Of a stretch of 64,000 bases of DNA, positions 27,561 through 54,800 are shown piece after piece. The position numbers were made by a program, and so were the translations under genes. The stretch spans positions 33,460,653-33,524,652 of the forward strand of contig CM056377.1 of assembly GCA_029718625.1 (NCBI GenBank), given 5' to 3'. This DNA is from Synaphobranchus kaupii (taxonomy: Eukaryota; Chordata; Actinopteri; Anguilliformes; Synaphobranchidae). Position 1 is the stretch's first letter. Each line of letters begins with the position of its first letter. The notes under the pieces are model-generated. The model was given only the letters and a program-made list of their open reading frames with translations. It was not told where the DNA came from and searched no databases.

Positions 27561-30500
27561 ACAAGTGTTTTAATTCTTCAACTTACCACTTTTAGCCACT
27601 GAAAGTCTTTTAATTTGCATTGTATAATAGAGGCATCAAAAGAGAATATTGTACACAGTGTAAATGTAAGTTCATCCTGCTGGAATTAGAACTATAGTAC
27701 AGATGCACATTTAGATGCACATGTGGTGGCAATCTGTTTGTGTTCTAGTATTTCTCTTTGCTAATTGAATATTTAAAACAATTGTCAATTAGTGATATTA
27801 AAACGGGTAATTGGCGATGGCAGGCAATGCCCAGTAAATCAAACATGATTCATATTCAGATTCTTTATTATCCATATTCAGATTCTTTATTATCCATAGA
27901 GATGGAAAGATACGATCATCAGATTGTGGGATGCATCACATGCTAGAGGGACGAAGATAGAATCAAAACTCTGAACTGAATGCAGAACGATTATGCATAT
28001 AGGCGACACTATGTAGATATATTGTAGAGTGCATTAGCTCGAAACATTGCTCCATATATGCACACACTACTGATAAGGACCTCTACTGTTTCAGTACCCA
28101 TATCAACGGATACACTTAACATTGTTTTTTCAAGTTGAGGAAACAATCCCAGGTCAGAAACAGGGTTTTAATGGAATCTGTCATGTGCATGGGGAGGGGG
28201 ACTATGTGCCAACCATAATAATAATAATAATGCATGGCATTTATATAGCGCCTTTCTACATACTCAAAGCGCTTTACAATGATGAGGGGGAAACTCGCCT
28301 CTACCACCACCAATGTACAAAACATACGATAAATATATAGCTAGAAACAGATATCCTTATAAGTAAATTACTTTAGGTCTTTACTGATAGTTATTGGCAT
28401 GTCTTCCATGTCAGCAGCCAGCAGTCTTTGTGGAGACCCATGAAATAAAACAGTTCAACAAATCTATGAAAAACCACATTTTAATTTCTATGTTATATCA
28501 ACACAGTATGTTGTGGATATAAAATGAGAATTCTTTGCACATATTAAGCTGTACTGCATCATATTATGATGTTCAAGGATGTTCTCTGTAAAGCATGTAA
28601 TGCAAATAGCCGTTTGTTTAGTCATTCATAACAAATGGTATTTTGATTAGAGGCAACAACTGCAAAACAGATGAACCAAAAACTGACAGGTGTGGTTATC
28701 GTATGCTGGAGTGTTAAGTGGCTGAAGAGAATAGATAATAAATGGAGATGAGCTGTGAGAAGAAACTACACATTTGCTGAGCAAGAGCCACATAGAAAGC
28801 TGAGAAGTGACAGTTGAGAAATAAAAATATTAAGTGCTGGAAGCATTGTTTGCCACCATTTTATTTATTTATTTATTGTCATGTTTTCCTGATTTTAAAG
28901 AAGTACAAGACAATGCTGTGGAGGATCTACATATATAGTGAACGATTCAAATAATTTTACTTGGTAGTATCTACTGTAGTTGAGCACAGATCTTAATTAT
29001 TATGACAAATCTTTAATTTTAGGAATTTAGGGGATACATAAACACGAGTACAGATGTCTATGCAATTAAACATTTTCAAACAATCTCAATATTTTTTTTC
29101 TGGGACAAGAATACAGTAGAAACATCAAATCACACCAAAACTGTGGCACAAAGTTGAACTCTACAGTGAAACAGTGAAACTTGCCTAAAAGGGAGCAGAA
29201 GTAATTAAGGTTATTGTCTTTTAAATTTTTTTTTTAGCTCTGTTGCTCTTTGTTGCACGGTTAATGAACCACAACGGATGGACCATTCAGGAGGTCACCA
29301 ACTTTTACCCTTTTAACCCTGTAGACTTAACAGCAGTAAAATACATCACAGATCACAAAGTAACAACATTCTTTGTCCTTGAAGGAATGCGTGGGGTCTG
29401 TTTCTCTCATTGCTACAAAGATATTCTTCTAATTTAATCAACATCACCCTGATTTGTGGTAATGGCAAGAACCAACAGTTAGAGCTTAGGGGAATATATG
29501 ATTACATCTTACAAGAAATGTTTTTTTTTCAAACCAGTAAGTCACAAGGAGCCGAAACCCATCAGGTTGTACACCACTTTGAATTCTGAACGCCTGTGCT
29601 ATTCGACTGCACATATAATACATATCAGAATAGAAAAAAGCTATATTTTTTTCAAAGCCATTTTTAAGGTTACGTCAACGAACAACACAAAGAGACTGAG
29701 AAGAAATAGACTGCAGATTTTAACACTTTTTTTTAAACTTTCTGGATCAAAGCCATAGGCATTTAAAAGAGTAGCAAAGGAAGAAGTCCTTGTTTTTGTT
29801 TTGTTTGTTTTTCTAGTTGATCAAAAAAGCTGAAGAGATGGAAGATACATATAGATGAGAGAGAATAAATGTGAAGCAGACATGAATCTCAGGGGTTTGT
29901 GAACTGGAATTCGACCAACATCTGCAGATTCCATCACTGGCAAACAAGATACCTGCACACTAATCCACCAACGCAAATGCCTTAGACTTTTCATGTTCCA
30001 GTAACTCCTTCAGTTGAGACAAAATATGGAGTGGACGTTTAGCTCACTCCACCTCCCCCCAGAAGATGTTTCAGCTGGATGAAGGCATAAAGAGTCTTCC
30101 TCAGTGCCCATACAATGCTCCGTCTTAATAAAGCTCTTAGTGCTACACAGTTGTACCAGGCTTTGAGTTACAGAGAATAAATAGGCTGGATAGGATTGAA
30201 GCACAGCAAAGTGCAACACTTATTGAACCAGCTCACAGTGATATATAATTATGAAGAAATAATAACTTTGTAAGAAATTAGACGTCTTATAGACACTTAC
30301 TTGTATGTTGATCTGGTTCAAAGGCTCTACTAAATGCTTAAATGTGAGAGCTGGTTGTGCTTAAATTGGTAGAATGCAATTCACGAGGAGGGAAAAGCAG
30401 TGGAATTAATAAACTGTAACTGAAACCTTATTACTGATAAAAGTTGATAATTATATATTTATGCCACCAGAATTCACAACTATTTTTGTGTTCTCTGGTG

Positions 30501-30600
30501 GTATAAAAATTACTTATATCTCTGTTTTAATGTATTTGCGTGTTTTCCTGCTTTCTCAATGTTGTGCAACGAAGTGGGAAAGATTTCAGGGCAGGAAGAA
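27561..30600. other. Intergenic region tmem38a / comp
   Basis: About 3 kb of AT-rich DNA without a supported gene. It contains a 22-bp direct duplication (attcagattctttattatcc twice, about 27853-27896) and a dispersed repeat at 28195-28320. The 64-aa open frame at 29243-29437 has no recognisable domain. Confidence 0.55.
28195..28320 (+). repeat. Dispersed teleost-type repeat with (AAT)n
   Basis: An (aat)n run followed by gcatttatatagcgcctttc and tcaaagcgctttacaatgat, which I recognise as a common interspersed fish repeat tail. The exact family (SINE or LINE 3' end) is not assigned. Confidence 0.6.
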
Positions 30601-30633
30601 GGCAGCGGCAGTGATGTCAGTCTGTTACAGAGG

Positions 30634-30640
30634 TATAAAG
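30634..30640 (+). promoter_or_regulatory. comp: TATA box of comp
   Basis: TATAAAG in the context gaggtataaaggcagag, 210 bases upstream of the comp start codon. Transcription would be expected to begin near 30665, leaving a 5' UTR of about 185 bases that contains a C run at about 30758-30773. Position and motif only. Confidence 0.6.
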
Positions 30641-30849
30641 GCAGAGAGGTGAGGAGCAAAAGTTCTCAGAAATACAACTCTTCACAGGCACCCCAAGACC
30701 ACATCGGGAAAAGTCCCTTTCCAGCTCAGAGACCGCTGCCAAGGCAGAACGAGACACCCCCCCCCCCCCCCCATCCCGCTGACCTCCCCTTGAAAACCCA
30801 TTTCCCATTCTTTCTCATTCGAGAGCCTGGAGAACACCAAGATTCAGAC

Positions 30850-43552
<12,703 letters not shown>

Positions 43553-44331
43553 TATAAGCATCCTGGTCAACACTGGGAAACACCAGCAGCTCCTTTGAGA
43601 AGACATTCCACCTGAAACCCGAGCAGTCCAGAACTGCTGCTGCCCGGCAACGCGGCGAAGGGCGGCCATGACAGTCTAGAGCCACCAGTAGCTATCCTCA
43701 GCAAGATCATGCCCTTCCCTTTCATGACAGTTTTCTTCCTAATGAGATTGTGTTCCTCGTGTGAATATTCAGTAAGCGTAAGGGTAGACTTTCTGAAGAT
43801 CACTGCCTGTATTTTTGTTGTCTGGATTCTTTCATGCCTTCACAATTTAGGAGCATATCAATAAAACACAAGATACTTCTGTGGTCATAATGGTAACTAT
43901 ATTGTTTATGTATAGATCTTTATGAATAAAATACCCAATCAATCAAGGCTATTTTAATATTCTTTATGCAGGAAAGGTCAATATCACCGCATATTGTCCT
44001 CCGTTATCCCCCAAATAACTCCTCTAGGTTGTATATTCAATGTAAACGGTAGCATTCTTGATAATGACATATTGCACCTTACACCTGGAAGCATAGCATG
44101 CCACAAACACTATGTCTACAGGATTTGGAGGCTTTGAGTAACCGCAGCGGCGGGAAAGATTATGATGGTCGCCATTCCACCTCTCTGTCTTCCTTTCTCT
44201 CTCTCTGGACAGACACATCTAAAAGCTTAGCAAATAGTGAATATAAAACACGGCAGCATTCACGGTCAGTAACTTGATTTCAGGAGAAAAGCAGATGGCC
44301 GAGAACACATGCACACAATAACAAGAGACAT
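43553..44331 (+). other. comp: comp 3' UTR and polyadenylation signals
   Basis: Downstream of the comp stop. AATAAA occurs at 43860-43865 and again at 43925-43930, so the 3' UTR is probably 330-400 bases. The remainder up to the minisatellite holds nothing recognised. Confidence 0.6.
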
Positions 44332-45830
44332 TTTCCTATCACAACATACACCCCTGTAAGTACAAAGCATAAGCTCCAGTTTCCTATCACAACATACACC
44401 CCTGTAAGTACAAAGCATAAGCTCCAGTCTCCTATCACAACATACACCCCTCTAAGTACAAAGCATAAGCTCCAGTTTCCTATCACAACATACACCCCTC
44501 TAAGTACAAAGCATAAGCTCCAGTTTCCTATCACAACATACACCCCTCTAAGAACAAAGCATATGCTCCAGTTTCCTATCACAACATACACCCCTGTAAG
44601 TACAAAGCATATGCTCCAGTTTCCTATCACAACATACACCCCTGTAAGTACAAAGCATATGCTCCAGTTTCCTATCACAACATACACCCCTGTAAGTACA
44701 AAGCATAAGCTCCAGTTTCCTATCACAACATACACCCCTCTAAGTACAAAGCATATGCTCCAGTTTCCTATCACAACATACACCCCTGTAAGTACAAAGC
44801 ATATGCTCCAGTTTCCTATCACAACATACACCCCTGTAAGTACAAAGCATAAGCTCCAGTTTCCTATCACAACATACACCCCTCTAAGTACAAAGCATAT
44901 GCTCCAGTTTCCTATCACAACATACACCCCTGTAAGTACAAAGCATATGCTCCAGTTTCCTATCACAACATACACCCCTGTAAGTACAAAGCATAAGCTC
45001 CAGTTTCCTATCACAACATACACCCCTGTAAGTACAAAGCATAAGCTCCAGTTTCCTATCACAACATACACCCCTGTAAGTACAAAGCATATGCTCCAGT
45101 TTCCTATCACAACATACACCCCTGTAAGTACAAAGCATAAGCTCCAGTTTCCTATCACAACATACACCCCTGTAAGTACAAAGCATATGCTCCAGTTTCC
45201 TATCACAACATACACCCCTGTAAGTACAAAGCATATGCTCCAGTTTCCTATCACAACATACACCCCTGTAAGTACAAAGCATAAGCTCCAGTTTCCTATC
45301 ACAACATACACCCCTGTAAGTACAAAGCATATGCTCCAGTTTCCTATCACAACATACACCCCTGTAAGTACAAAGCATATGCTCCAGTTTCCTATCACAA
45401 CATACACCCCTGTAAGTACAAAGCATAAGCTCCAGTTTCCTATCACAACATACACCCCTGTAAGTACAAAGCATATGCTCCAGTTTCCTATCACAACATA
45501 CACCCCTGTAAGTACAAAGCATAAGCTCCAGTTTCCTATCACAACATACACCCCTGTAAGTACAAAGCATATGCTCCAGTTTCCTATCACAACATACACC
45601 CCTGTAAGTACAAAGCATATGCTCCAGTTTCCTATCACAACATACACCCCTGTAAGTACAAAGCATATGCTCCAGTTTCCTATCACAACATACACCCCTG
45701 TAAGTACAAAGCATATGCTCCAGTTTCCTATCACAACATACACCCCTGTAAGTACAAAGCATAAGCTCCAGTTTCCTATCACAACATACACCCCTGTAAG
45801 TACAAAGCATAAGCTCCAGTTTCCTATCAC
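44332..45830. repeat. 48-bp minisatellite, about 31 copies
   Basis: Tandem array of a 48-bp unit (tcctatcacaacatacaccc, then ctgtaagtacaaagcataag, then ctccagtt). Two single-base variants recur: cataag versus catatg, and ctgtaag versus ctctaag. Because 48 is divisible by three and the unit lacks stops in several frames, long periodic open frames run through it on both strands (463, 522 and 334 codons). These are artefacts of the array; I do not annotate them as genes. The array lies between the convergent comp and crtc1. Confidence 0.97.
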
Positions 45831-48800
45831 TGAGCTTGCTTTTTGCATTTATAATCTTTTTACAGCTGTCATCTTTCCTCATTATCATGCAATTTACTCC
45901 ATTTGGGCATTTTGCACTGACTATGGGGATAAACTGTTACCAGTAATGACATGATCACACAAACTATTTAACATTATTTTCCTTGAGACGCTTACACAGA
46001 ATATTAGGAAAAGACCAAACTTGATATACTTGTAAGTTGATTTTTCTTCTTACTTTTTTATTACATTTAATTTACAAATAGTAATGCAAAGATACAAAGA
46101 CAAAAGCATTCACACAAGGAAAGATACTTAAAAATGTACAGCTTCCACGTCAGTTCTTGATTATTTGCACATATCTATAGCCTACTACTGATTTTTGATT
46201 AGTAAATTTTTTTAAATATAAAAAGCAAGATAAATCAAACCAGATTCAATTGAAACTTTTTAAAGGGGCAGCTCGACAAAACTATTTGGGATTGCTGAGC
46301 TTTGTTGCTGAATGCTAAGTTTTGCATATTTAACAAGAATAATTATACAGATCCTATTGTTGTGAGCAGGAGTTGCTATCAGATGCCTGAGCAACAATTG
46401 ACCATCAAACATAGACAAAAATAAACTATCTTACAATATAGCTGCCACTGTATGAGAAATGAACTGACAATTGAGTTCAATCTCATTTAATGCTCATATC
46501 AGAGAGAATTTTATTCTAGTTGCTGTTGATGGGGCATCTGTAGATTTTAATTAAGATGTTTTGATCTTACTATATCTTGCTGAATTCAAGTTGGCTTTCC
46601 CTTTTGCAAGTTTTGGTGGACGTTCCATCTATTTTTTTCTTTTGTTACAGTACAAAACACAGAAAATGGTTCGTAAACATATCTTAAATATACATATGAA
46701 GATTCCTCCAGCCTGGTGAAGTTTTGGGGAAACTGCACAGAGGTCCGAGACTCCCTAGAGATGCCATGCGCTTACACTTGGACAATACCCCCCAAAACCT
46801 ACCAGGGTTCCTCAGTAGGATAACTACTTTCTTAGCATATTGGAACTGTCGTCTATTCAGAGATTACTACAAATGCTTAAAGCAAAGCCTATAATATCAG
46901 CCCCTATTGTTTGGGGGTCATTTTAAACCTAGCTCCATGCGGCATGAATTTCTAATGTTATATTAAATGTAACTGCTGAATACATATGATACTCATATTT
47001 TTTGCATTAGATCAACAACATACAGTTAAAGCATACTATACATTTGAGTTCTCAAAGTCTCCTGTTCAACGTGTAAACAATGCATGTCAATCCTGTAGTT
47101 GGTTCAGTTTCATTCCCAAACAAAAACAAAAACCGATAAAAAACAGATATAACTGATGACACCATTACATATGTAGCAGCTGAGTTACATCTTGTAATGA
47201 CAGAACCTATGCTTAAAAAAATATATGTTAACACTAAGTTCACAGATAAACGCAGTACTCTCGCATCTATTTACTATTAAAGGGTTGGTATGTTAATCAG
47301 CATTCTTTGTGTAGCTCTTTGAGAGACTTTAAACATGGCTCACTGATTTAGTGCAAAAAATATTAAATAGTGTAAATTCACCAATAATTTATCTAGCTTT
47401 GAATTTGGTTTATTTCCAACAGGAAGTCAGTGTCACAACACACTCATTAACTTAGCCATTTTTTATTTTATATGCAATTTACAGAAACTAAGTCTTGAGC
47501 TAAAGACCTAAATTTGAGCTAAATTTACCTTAGGGAAAGTTTAAATACAAAATCAGAAAAGGGAGGGAGACAAATGAATGTTTAAGCTGCCCATCTGTAA
47601 AGTAATAATCTGATTTGAACTTTTCCTCATTTAATTTCAAGCGGACATAAGCAGATACCTTCAGCAGGTCCGATTGTGTTTTTACCCATGTTGTTATTCA
47701 ATATGATATTCAAACTGATGTCATGTTCACTCACCAAAGTGACATCTATTTTGGTTTTACACCCAGTGTCACACAGTCAATATATGACTGTGGATCTAGG
47801 CTTAAATACTGTAGAGGTGTTTAAGTTTAACAGATTATTTTGGCCTGTCAAATAGCTCTTGTTTGAAGCAAATAAAATTAAGAAAAATAAATAAAATAAA
47901 ACTAATCACGCACTACATTATTCCTTAAACTGTTCTGACACTTGACTCAATGAGACCCTCTGTTTCTAACATATATTTCCGTTACTCTTGAAAATTTTGC
48001 ATTAATTTTGAGAGTTCTCACAATAACAGGCTCAATACACTTGACATCCACTGAACATTAAAAAAAGCTTAAGTGACCAAATATTTATTTAACTTGTAAG
48101 TAAAAAGACACACCCACATAATACATGTAAGGGAATTTAAACAGTCTTTTAAACCCAGGTAAAACTGTGTTATCTTGATTTTTTTGATTTGGCATAAGTC
48201 ACAACTTCTCGAATGTCATTATAACGATGATGTTAATGTTTTATTTGCAGCAAAACAGCTATACTGTATATCTTAGCACTTGAACATGGGTCTTTATGTT
48301 TTAACTTTTTTGTGTTTGTTTTTAAAAATTAAAGCACTGTTTTGACATCACTTTATAACCCTAACGGCAGATTTGAATAAACACCCACTCAAGACACTAG
48401 TTGTCAAAATCTTTTCACTTGTTTTTCATAGGTCTACAAATTTCACCTAAATCAGCTGAGGCACATCATAGATATGTATCCATAGTGTCAGATAATGATT
48501 CCAAATAAAGCAATTCCCATTCAGGCCCTTATATATTGGAAAACAGTGTTGCAATTCCTGAGGAATGTTTTAGTGTTGTTTTTTAATATAGGAAACACAT
48601 CAGAAGGAGAATAATGACGGTAAAAATGCTGATTGTACTTGGTCAAATTTGCTCAAATTGTCCAAAGAAAAAGCTCATGAATTAGATTAGAAATAAAAAG
48701 ATGGATATGTTTGTATTTTGTATGTACTTCCCTACATACATACATTATTACAAAGGTTTAGTCCCCTAGGTTTTTAAAGTAAACTATTTGTAACACTGAT

Positions 48801-51800
48801 CCATCAGGAAATTAAAGTAAATTTGTTAAATTTTTAGGTTCCTAATGAATGAAAACAAGTGATGGAATTGCTTTTCGGAAAAAAATAAATATAAGAACGC
48901 ACACCCAAAAGAAAGAAAGGTTTCTTATCGGTCCATTAAATCAGAAAAAAATATATGAGAATCGCACACTTATCTCCATACAAAAATACATTTTTTAGGC
49001 AGTATGTTTAGGCAGTATGCCTTCATTGACTACATCCTGATGAAGGCATACTGCCGAAACATGTTGGTAACTTAAAAAATTTAAAATTATTTTCGTATGG
49101 AGATAAGTGTGTGATTCTCATGTATTTTTTCTGATGGAATTTCTTTTACACTATTTTTATCCTGATGAGGATAGAGCATACCAGTTATGCACTAGTTCCT
49201 GAAACTGCGCATGGATGCATAAAAAAATTGTCTTTTTATGCTCCCTATATTCTGGCATACATGTCAGCAACTGACAGTCTTGATGTGCTGTGATCTAAAA
49301 CTTGAACACAGAAATACGTATGGAGTCAAACCAACTGAGACCGTCTCGAATCAGCAGCTAAGTTTAAACCGGGACCTAAAATTGTACCAGTGACGCGTTA
49401 TCTTAAATTGAATTTAAAAAAAAAAGCGTTTCAACATCATCCACGACTTTAAGCTACACACATATCCAATCCCCATTGATACAGAAATGTTGATCAGTGA
49501 TACTTATTTGCCTACATTATTTAAAGGATGTCTGCACTGGTGTATTGATTGTGTTAAGCTTTCCCTGTTAGATTTTTTTCATCCTCATACATGCTATGGA
49601 CTATAAAATGTTTACTTGTGTTATGCCATTAACTTGACACAGTGCTTTCACCCTTATGTAATAAGTAACTGAACTTTAAAATATATGAAAAACATGCAGG
49701 CCATGGACTCCAGTCTAAAGTCTAAAAAGCTTTAAATGCCTAAATATATAAGCGTACACATTTTGTGGCGATTTAGATCATATGCAACATGAGTATTTTA
49801 TAATATAATAAACAGTCATAGTATTATTATACTCAGTTCTTTCATATATTTCTAATACTCATCCCCATTACATTCCAATCAGGGATGAGTTGCGAATTTT
49901 TCCATCCTATGATATGGCGGGGGGAAATAAATTTGTTAACTTCTGTACCTCCAGATATATGTCCAAGACTCTCACTCTATTTCTGCATCAAACATTTGCG
50001 GGGAAGTTTTGTTGACTTAAAGGGGTAATTAAAAGGCTTGATTTTGTATTTTAACCTGTTCCTAAGAAAACAGATAATTCCTTTCCTCGAGACAAAATAT
50101 GTTGTAGTTTTAAAGAAAATTGGATGAAGGGCAATAAAGCCAAACAAGTAACCAAAAACTGAAAATGAGATTTTTCTGAGGCCAGCTCTATTGTTGCATG
50201 TGAGGAAAATTCAGTTATACAAATTCCGTAAAACACCTCTTTCGAGAAAGTTCTTCTTTATCCTAATTCTTTTGTTAAAGTATAATTTGCATGTCAGAAG
50301 GGAACATTGCTCCAATTCAGTTTCAATTTCATACGTAAATCTACGTTCACATTCCGAATTCACAAGCTCTCGTGTTTCTCAAAATCAAATCACATCAAAC
50401 ACAGTAACACTTTTTCAGCCAATAGGATGTTTAACAGATTATGGAGGAAAAAAAAAAACTTGGCAAACTTAATTGCAGATTTATAAGAGAAGAAATAAAG
50501 CTCCTTTGTTTTTGTGCAGGGGAACTGGAGGTGCCATGCCTTCAGACAGACAGACAGATAGACACAAGCACATGCCAAAACGTGTATTCCTTTATCTATG
50601 ACTGATCCATATCTACACAGATACACATAAAAACATTACTGTGTCATTAAACATAAGTTTGCCAAGTTTCTATGTAAAGCAATAAACAACTGCAACCACT
50701 GACAACTGAAAATAACAAGAGAAAACAAAGAATGTTAAAATGTAGTGCTAATTGTAGTTTAGAAAAAAAAATGCACTTAAGAAAAAAATGTACAAACCTA
50801 TAATACATTTCATTCTAAATACATTGTGATTAACAAAAATAATAATTCATGCAGTGCAAACATACTATATGTTATTTAAATAATATTCAATCAAAACAAA
50901 AAAACCCAGACACACAATAGACAGTAGTAGTAAAATAGTTTTCATATTACTACAACCCCTCCGACCACACGACCCATATAACAGCACTTATTAACAAGAT
51001 AATTTCTCCCATTAAATACTAAATATTAATCAGGACTGTAAATACTGAATTGTCCTTGGCATGCTTGAATGACTTTATGCAAACATACTCTTTTTTCCAA
51101 TCCTTGCATTGGTACATGTAGATGCTGGTTCAACAGTGGCAGAATGGCACATTTAGTTTCTTTTGAACTGTTTTCCACTGTTTTCCACGTACAGGTATTT
51201 GTGTATCTGTATCTGTGCAAGCAATCCGCTTACAGTGATATAACGCTGGTACTGGATTCACTAACATGCACAAGCATTTTAAACAATCTTTAAAAAAACA
51301 AACAAACAAACAAAATAACAATACAAATTACAAAATAAAAAAATCTGAATAAAGGACCAAGGACAATCTGATAACACAGCTCACAGTTCATGCATGTTCA
51401 CATTGCAGCATACCCTGCAGTTATAGCATGGCCTCGAACATATCCGACTGGTATATTATGCAATAATCAAGACTATGTACAGAGAAGAGTTGCCTTCCAC
51501 AGTTAACAGCAACTGTTTTCACAAACATCTCTAGATACAGATCAAACTCACATTGGGATTTTATACCGAAGGAAATGACATCGGAGAGCAAATTAGATGT
51601 ACTGTAAAACGGTTTGATACGGTGTCCAAAGATGAGGCAAAAACTGGGGCTGGATTTCCTCTAAAACTTATAACTAAATAACATTATTGTATTGTGCTCT
51701 GGGTAATTTCTTAAATATGGGATAGGTCACTATGCCTTTTTTTCCCCCAAAGACAAATGTTCAAAACAAGTAACACAAAAATTTAAATATCACATACAGC

Positions 51801-54800
51801 AAAAAAATATATTTAAATATCACATGATAAAATAGAGCTAAAAAGCCATTTTAGTTATATTTGAGCTCAATTAGAATTGCCATTATTTGGTTTATCGCCT
51901 CATGCTGGGCGAAACACACTGCAGAAATGATCAAATCTGTTTGCTAATTTTCAGGAATATTGCACCTCACAGTTTTCTTAAGGCTGAAAGGAGCTCCGTC
52001 TAAGTTTCTATTTTAATCTACATGCCAGCCATACCACTGTCTCCCCCGTCAGTGCAACAGGGAAACATACTTTCTCTGGTTGCCCTTTCCCATGCAGGTG
52101 GAGAGCTGTGATGTAAACTCACCTACACATACAAACACGTCATTTCCATTCATTCAGCCTGCTTATATTCCAAGTGTAACGCACCACGTTACAAGTGACA
52201 GAACATCAAGTTGCACTGCCCTGGAGCCCTTTCAGTTTAGCGCTGAGAAATGACATATCTGGTTTTTCAACAATAACACACAAGTCGACATTTGAAGATT
52301 TACAAAGAAAAGCAGCCAATAAAGAAAAGACACCTCTAGCAGAAAATATATACATCCTCTTTTAAAATAGACATCTCTAAAGAAGGCGGCAATAATGACC
52401 CAAATACTACAATGGGATGACTACACGTGGCAGTCAACTTTAACAGAGCTTTAAGCTGTCCCAGGTTTTCTTACTATAGAGCAGCAAATAAAGTGCAAAT
52501 CCACAAGATGAAACTGGCACAATGACACACAGGGGCTTCTTAGCAAGTTACACAAAGACGCCGATTAAACACTGGGAAGAGAGCAGAAATTTCTTTTCTT
52601 TTTTTTTTGAGAAAAAATAAAATCTGAATCTTTGGGGGACAAAAGTTTGTACGACACAATGGCCTACAAAACAGGATTGGGCTGTTCTCTTAAAACAATA
52701 AATACTTAAATACACTTTCCTAACATTGGAATTTCTCTGAAAATAGTATCTATAGGAAAACTACCAACTGGGAATACTTTTGGCTGGACATAACATACAA
52801 ATACTAAGCGGGCATTCCTACTTTGTACTGGCATGTGCATGTTACATTGACAAGGCTGACTGGAAAAAAAGAGTAGCATGTTCAACCAAACATATTCCCT
52901 GGGTTTAATATTTCTGAAGAATAACTCTCCCTTTAGATTGGGAATCAGACAAAACCATGCTTTCTAAACTGGACTAACTGTGCACTGATTATGATGTATA
53001 ACATGCTTAACTTCAACTCAGGATATCTCTCAGTATGAATGTAGACCCCATGTCATGTAACCAAGTACAATGGTACAAATACACAACCGCCATTCGATTT
53101 TAAAGTAAATGCCAAAGAAAGAAGAGGGTTTTCGGTTTTGGTCCAACATTAGGATTCCAAATGCTGATGTAATTTGGTGTAACAAGTCCTCACTAACTGT
53201 AAAATAAATACATTCTTATTTCTGCAGTGCAATGATAATGAGGAAACATCATCGCCCTGAAAGAACATACAGTAGTCACATCTTCTCAAACACATCCCTC
53301 CTCTCCAGTTTGGGAGTTCATTGTGTACCATGTGTGGCATGATTTAATCTAACTCGCTTACCTCATGAAGGCAATTTTCTGTATGTCCTATTTTTTGTCA
53401 TGCAGTCTTTTTACAGTTTTAGCCATAACCTATATACAGGATATACAAGAATATGCATTTGAGTATTTCTACTATTATGCAGAAAAATATTGTACTAAAG
53501 ACAAAAACAAAATGAAAAAAATTGTAAACATGATGTTTGCAATGTTTTTTTGCTAAGGGTATGAATGGCACAGAATACAATGGGGAAAAGCACAACAGAT
53601 TTTGCTCCAATAAAGTACCATAAACATTTTTTCCTCGGAACATCGACTGTCCATCTACGGCATGATTAATAGTTTATCTGTTTTGCATAGGAATCAAATT
53701 TTTTTATTTTTATAGTAAACAAAACCAAATTGCCTTGATTAAAACCTCACATTGGAGCAAAAGCTGAACAGCGCAACACTGAACCTGCACATTTATTGAC
53801 AGCAAAACATTACACTCCACATTTAACTGCATAAACTTCACTGTCCAGCGAAAAACGTGCATCATGATGATTTCTACTTTCTAACTTATAATTTGGGATG
53901 TGAGAAAAAAAAAAGAAGAAGAAAAAAAAAAGATAAATAATAAATAAATAAATAAAGCTGAAACATTATCCCATAGATATTCACACTTTAAGGAGCAGTA
54001 ACCCTCCCCTTGCTTGCACTCACCATCCTGTACGTTCTCAACAAAGCATCGATCTAGCGATTGCAACAAAACGGGAACTAGGGTTCAAAGTGTACAAATA
54101 AAAACACAACTGTACACGGCCGCAAATATTTTCACTGATTGTACATCATTAAAAATCCTTTGAAAGCAGAGATAAGAGATGTTAAGAAAATACATTTTCA
54201 CAATAGATAACAGACACTTGAAAAAAGCATCTTGTTCATGTAAGGCAAAATAAGGTGATCTCACAGTGATGAGTTCAATTGGTTTCTGTAGTGTTTCATT
54301 ATCAGGTTTATGGGTTGGTCTGTTTGTTTCCTTCCTGCACTTAAGAGAAATCCCAATGACCACAAGAAAACAGAAGCAACTTTCGAACTAGAAAGAAAAG
54401 CTGGCTTTCAGTTTGCAAATCTACACTAAAGAAGCACAGCAGCCAATAAGGGGGTTCCCTTGGCGTACATGAAATCACATCAAATACGGTTTGCAAGACA
54501 TGATGGCAACTGCAATACATAGACAAAGGCATGTACATATTAGGACTGCCATCGTTTTTTTTTAATATAGCATCAAAAGCACCTTAATAGTTGCATGTCA
54601 TTCGTAAGGATACATAGCTATTCATACCTGCTTAGGACATCTGACAAAAACAGTCGGATAGCAAGACCTTGAGTCTGGAGGACAGGTGTCATAAACAACT
54701 ACATATACTTTTGAAGAGTTATGAATTGTGTAATGTCACACTCAGGAGAGTACTAAGGGATACGGTCTAAGTGACTTGTGATGATATTTTAGTTAACTGA

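Noticed and set aside
29243..29437. 64-aa plus-strand open frame after a T-rich tract
   Set aside because: No domain, no conserved motif and no neighbouring exons. Likely chance.
44280..45954. Open frames of 522, 463 and 334 codons on both strands
   Set aside because: They are translations of a 48-bp tandem array in several frames. There is no start context, splice signals or known domain.
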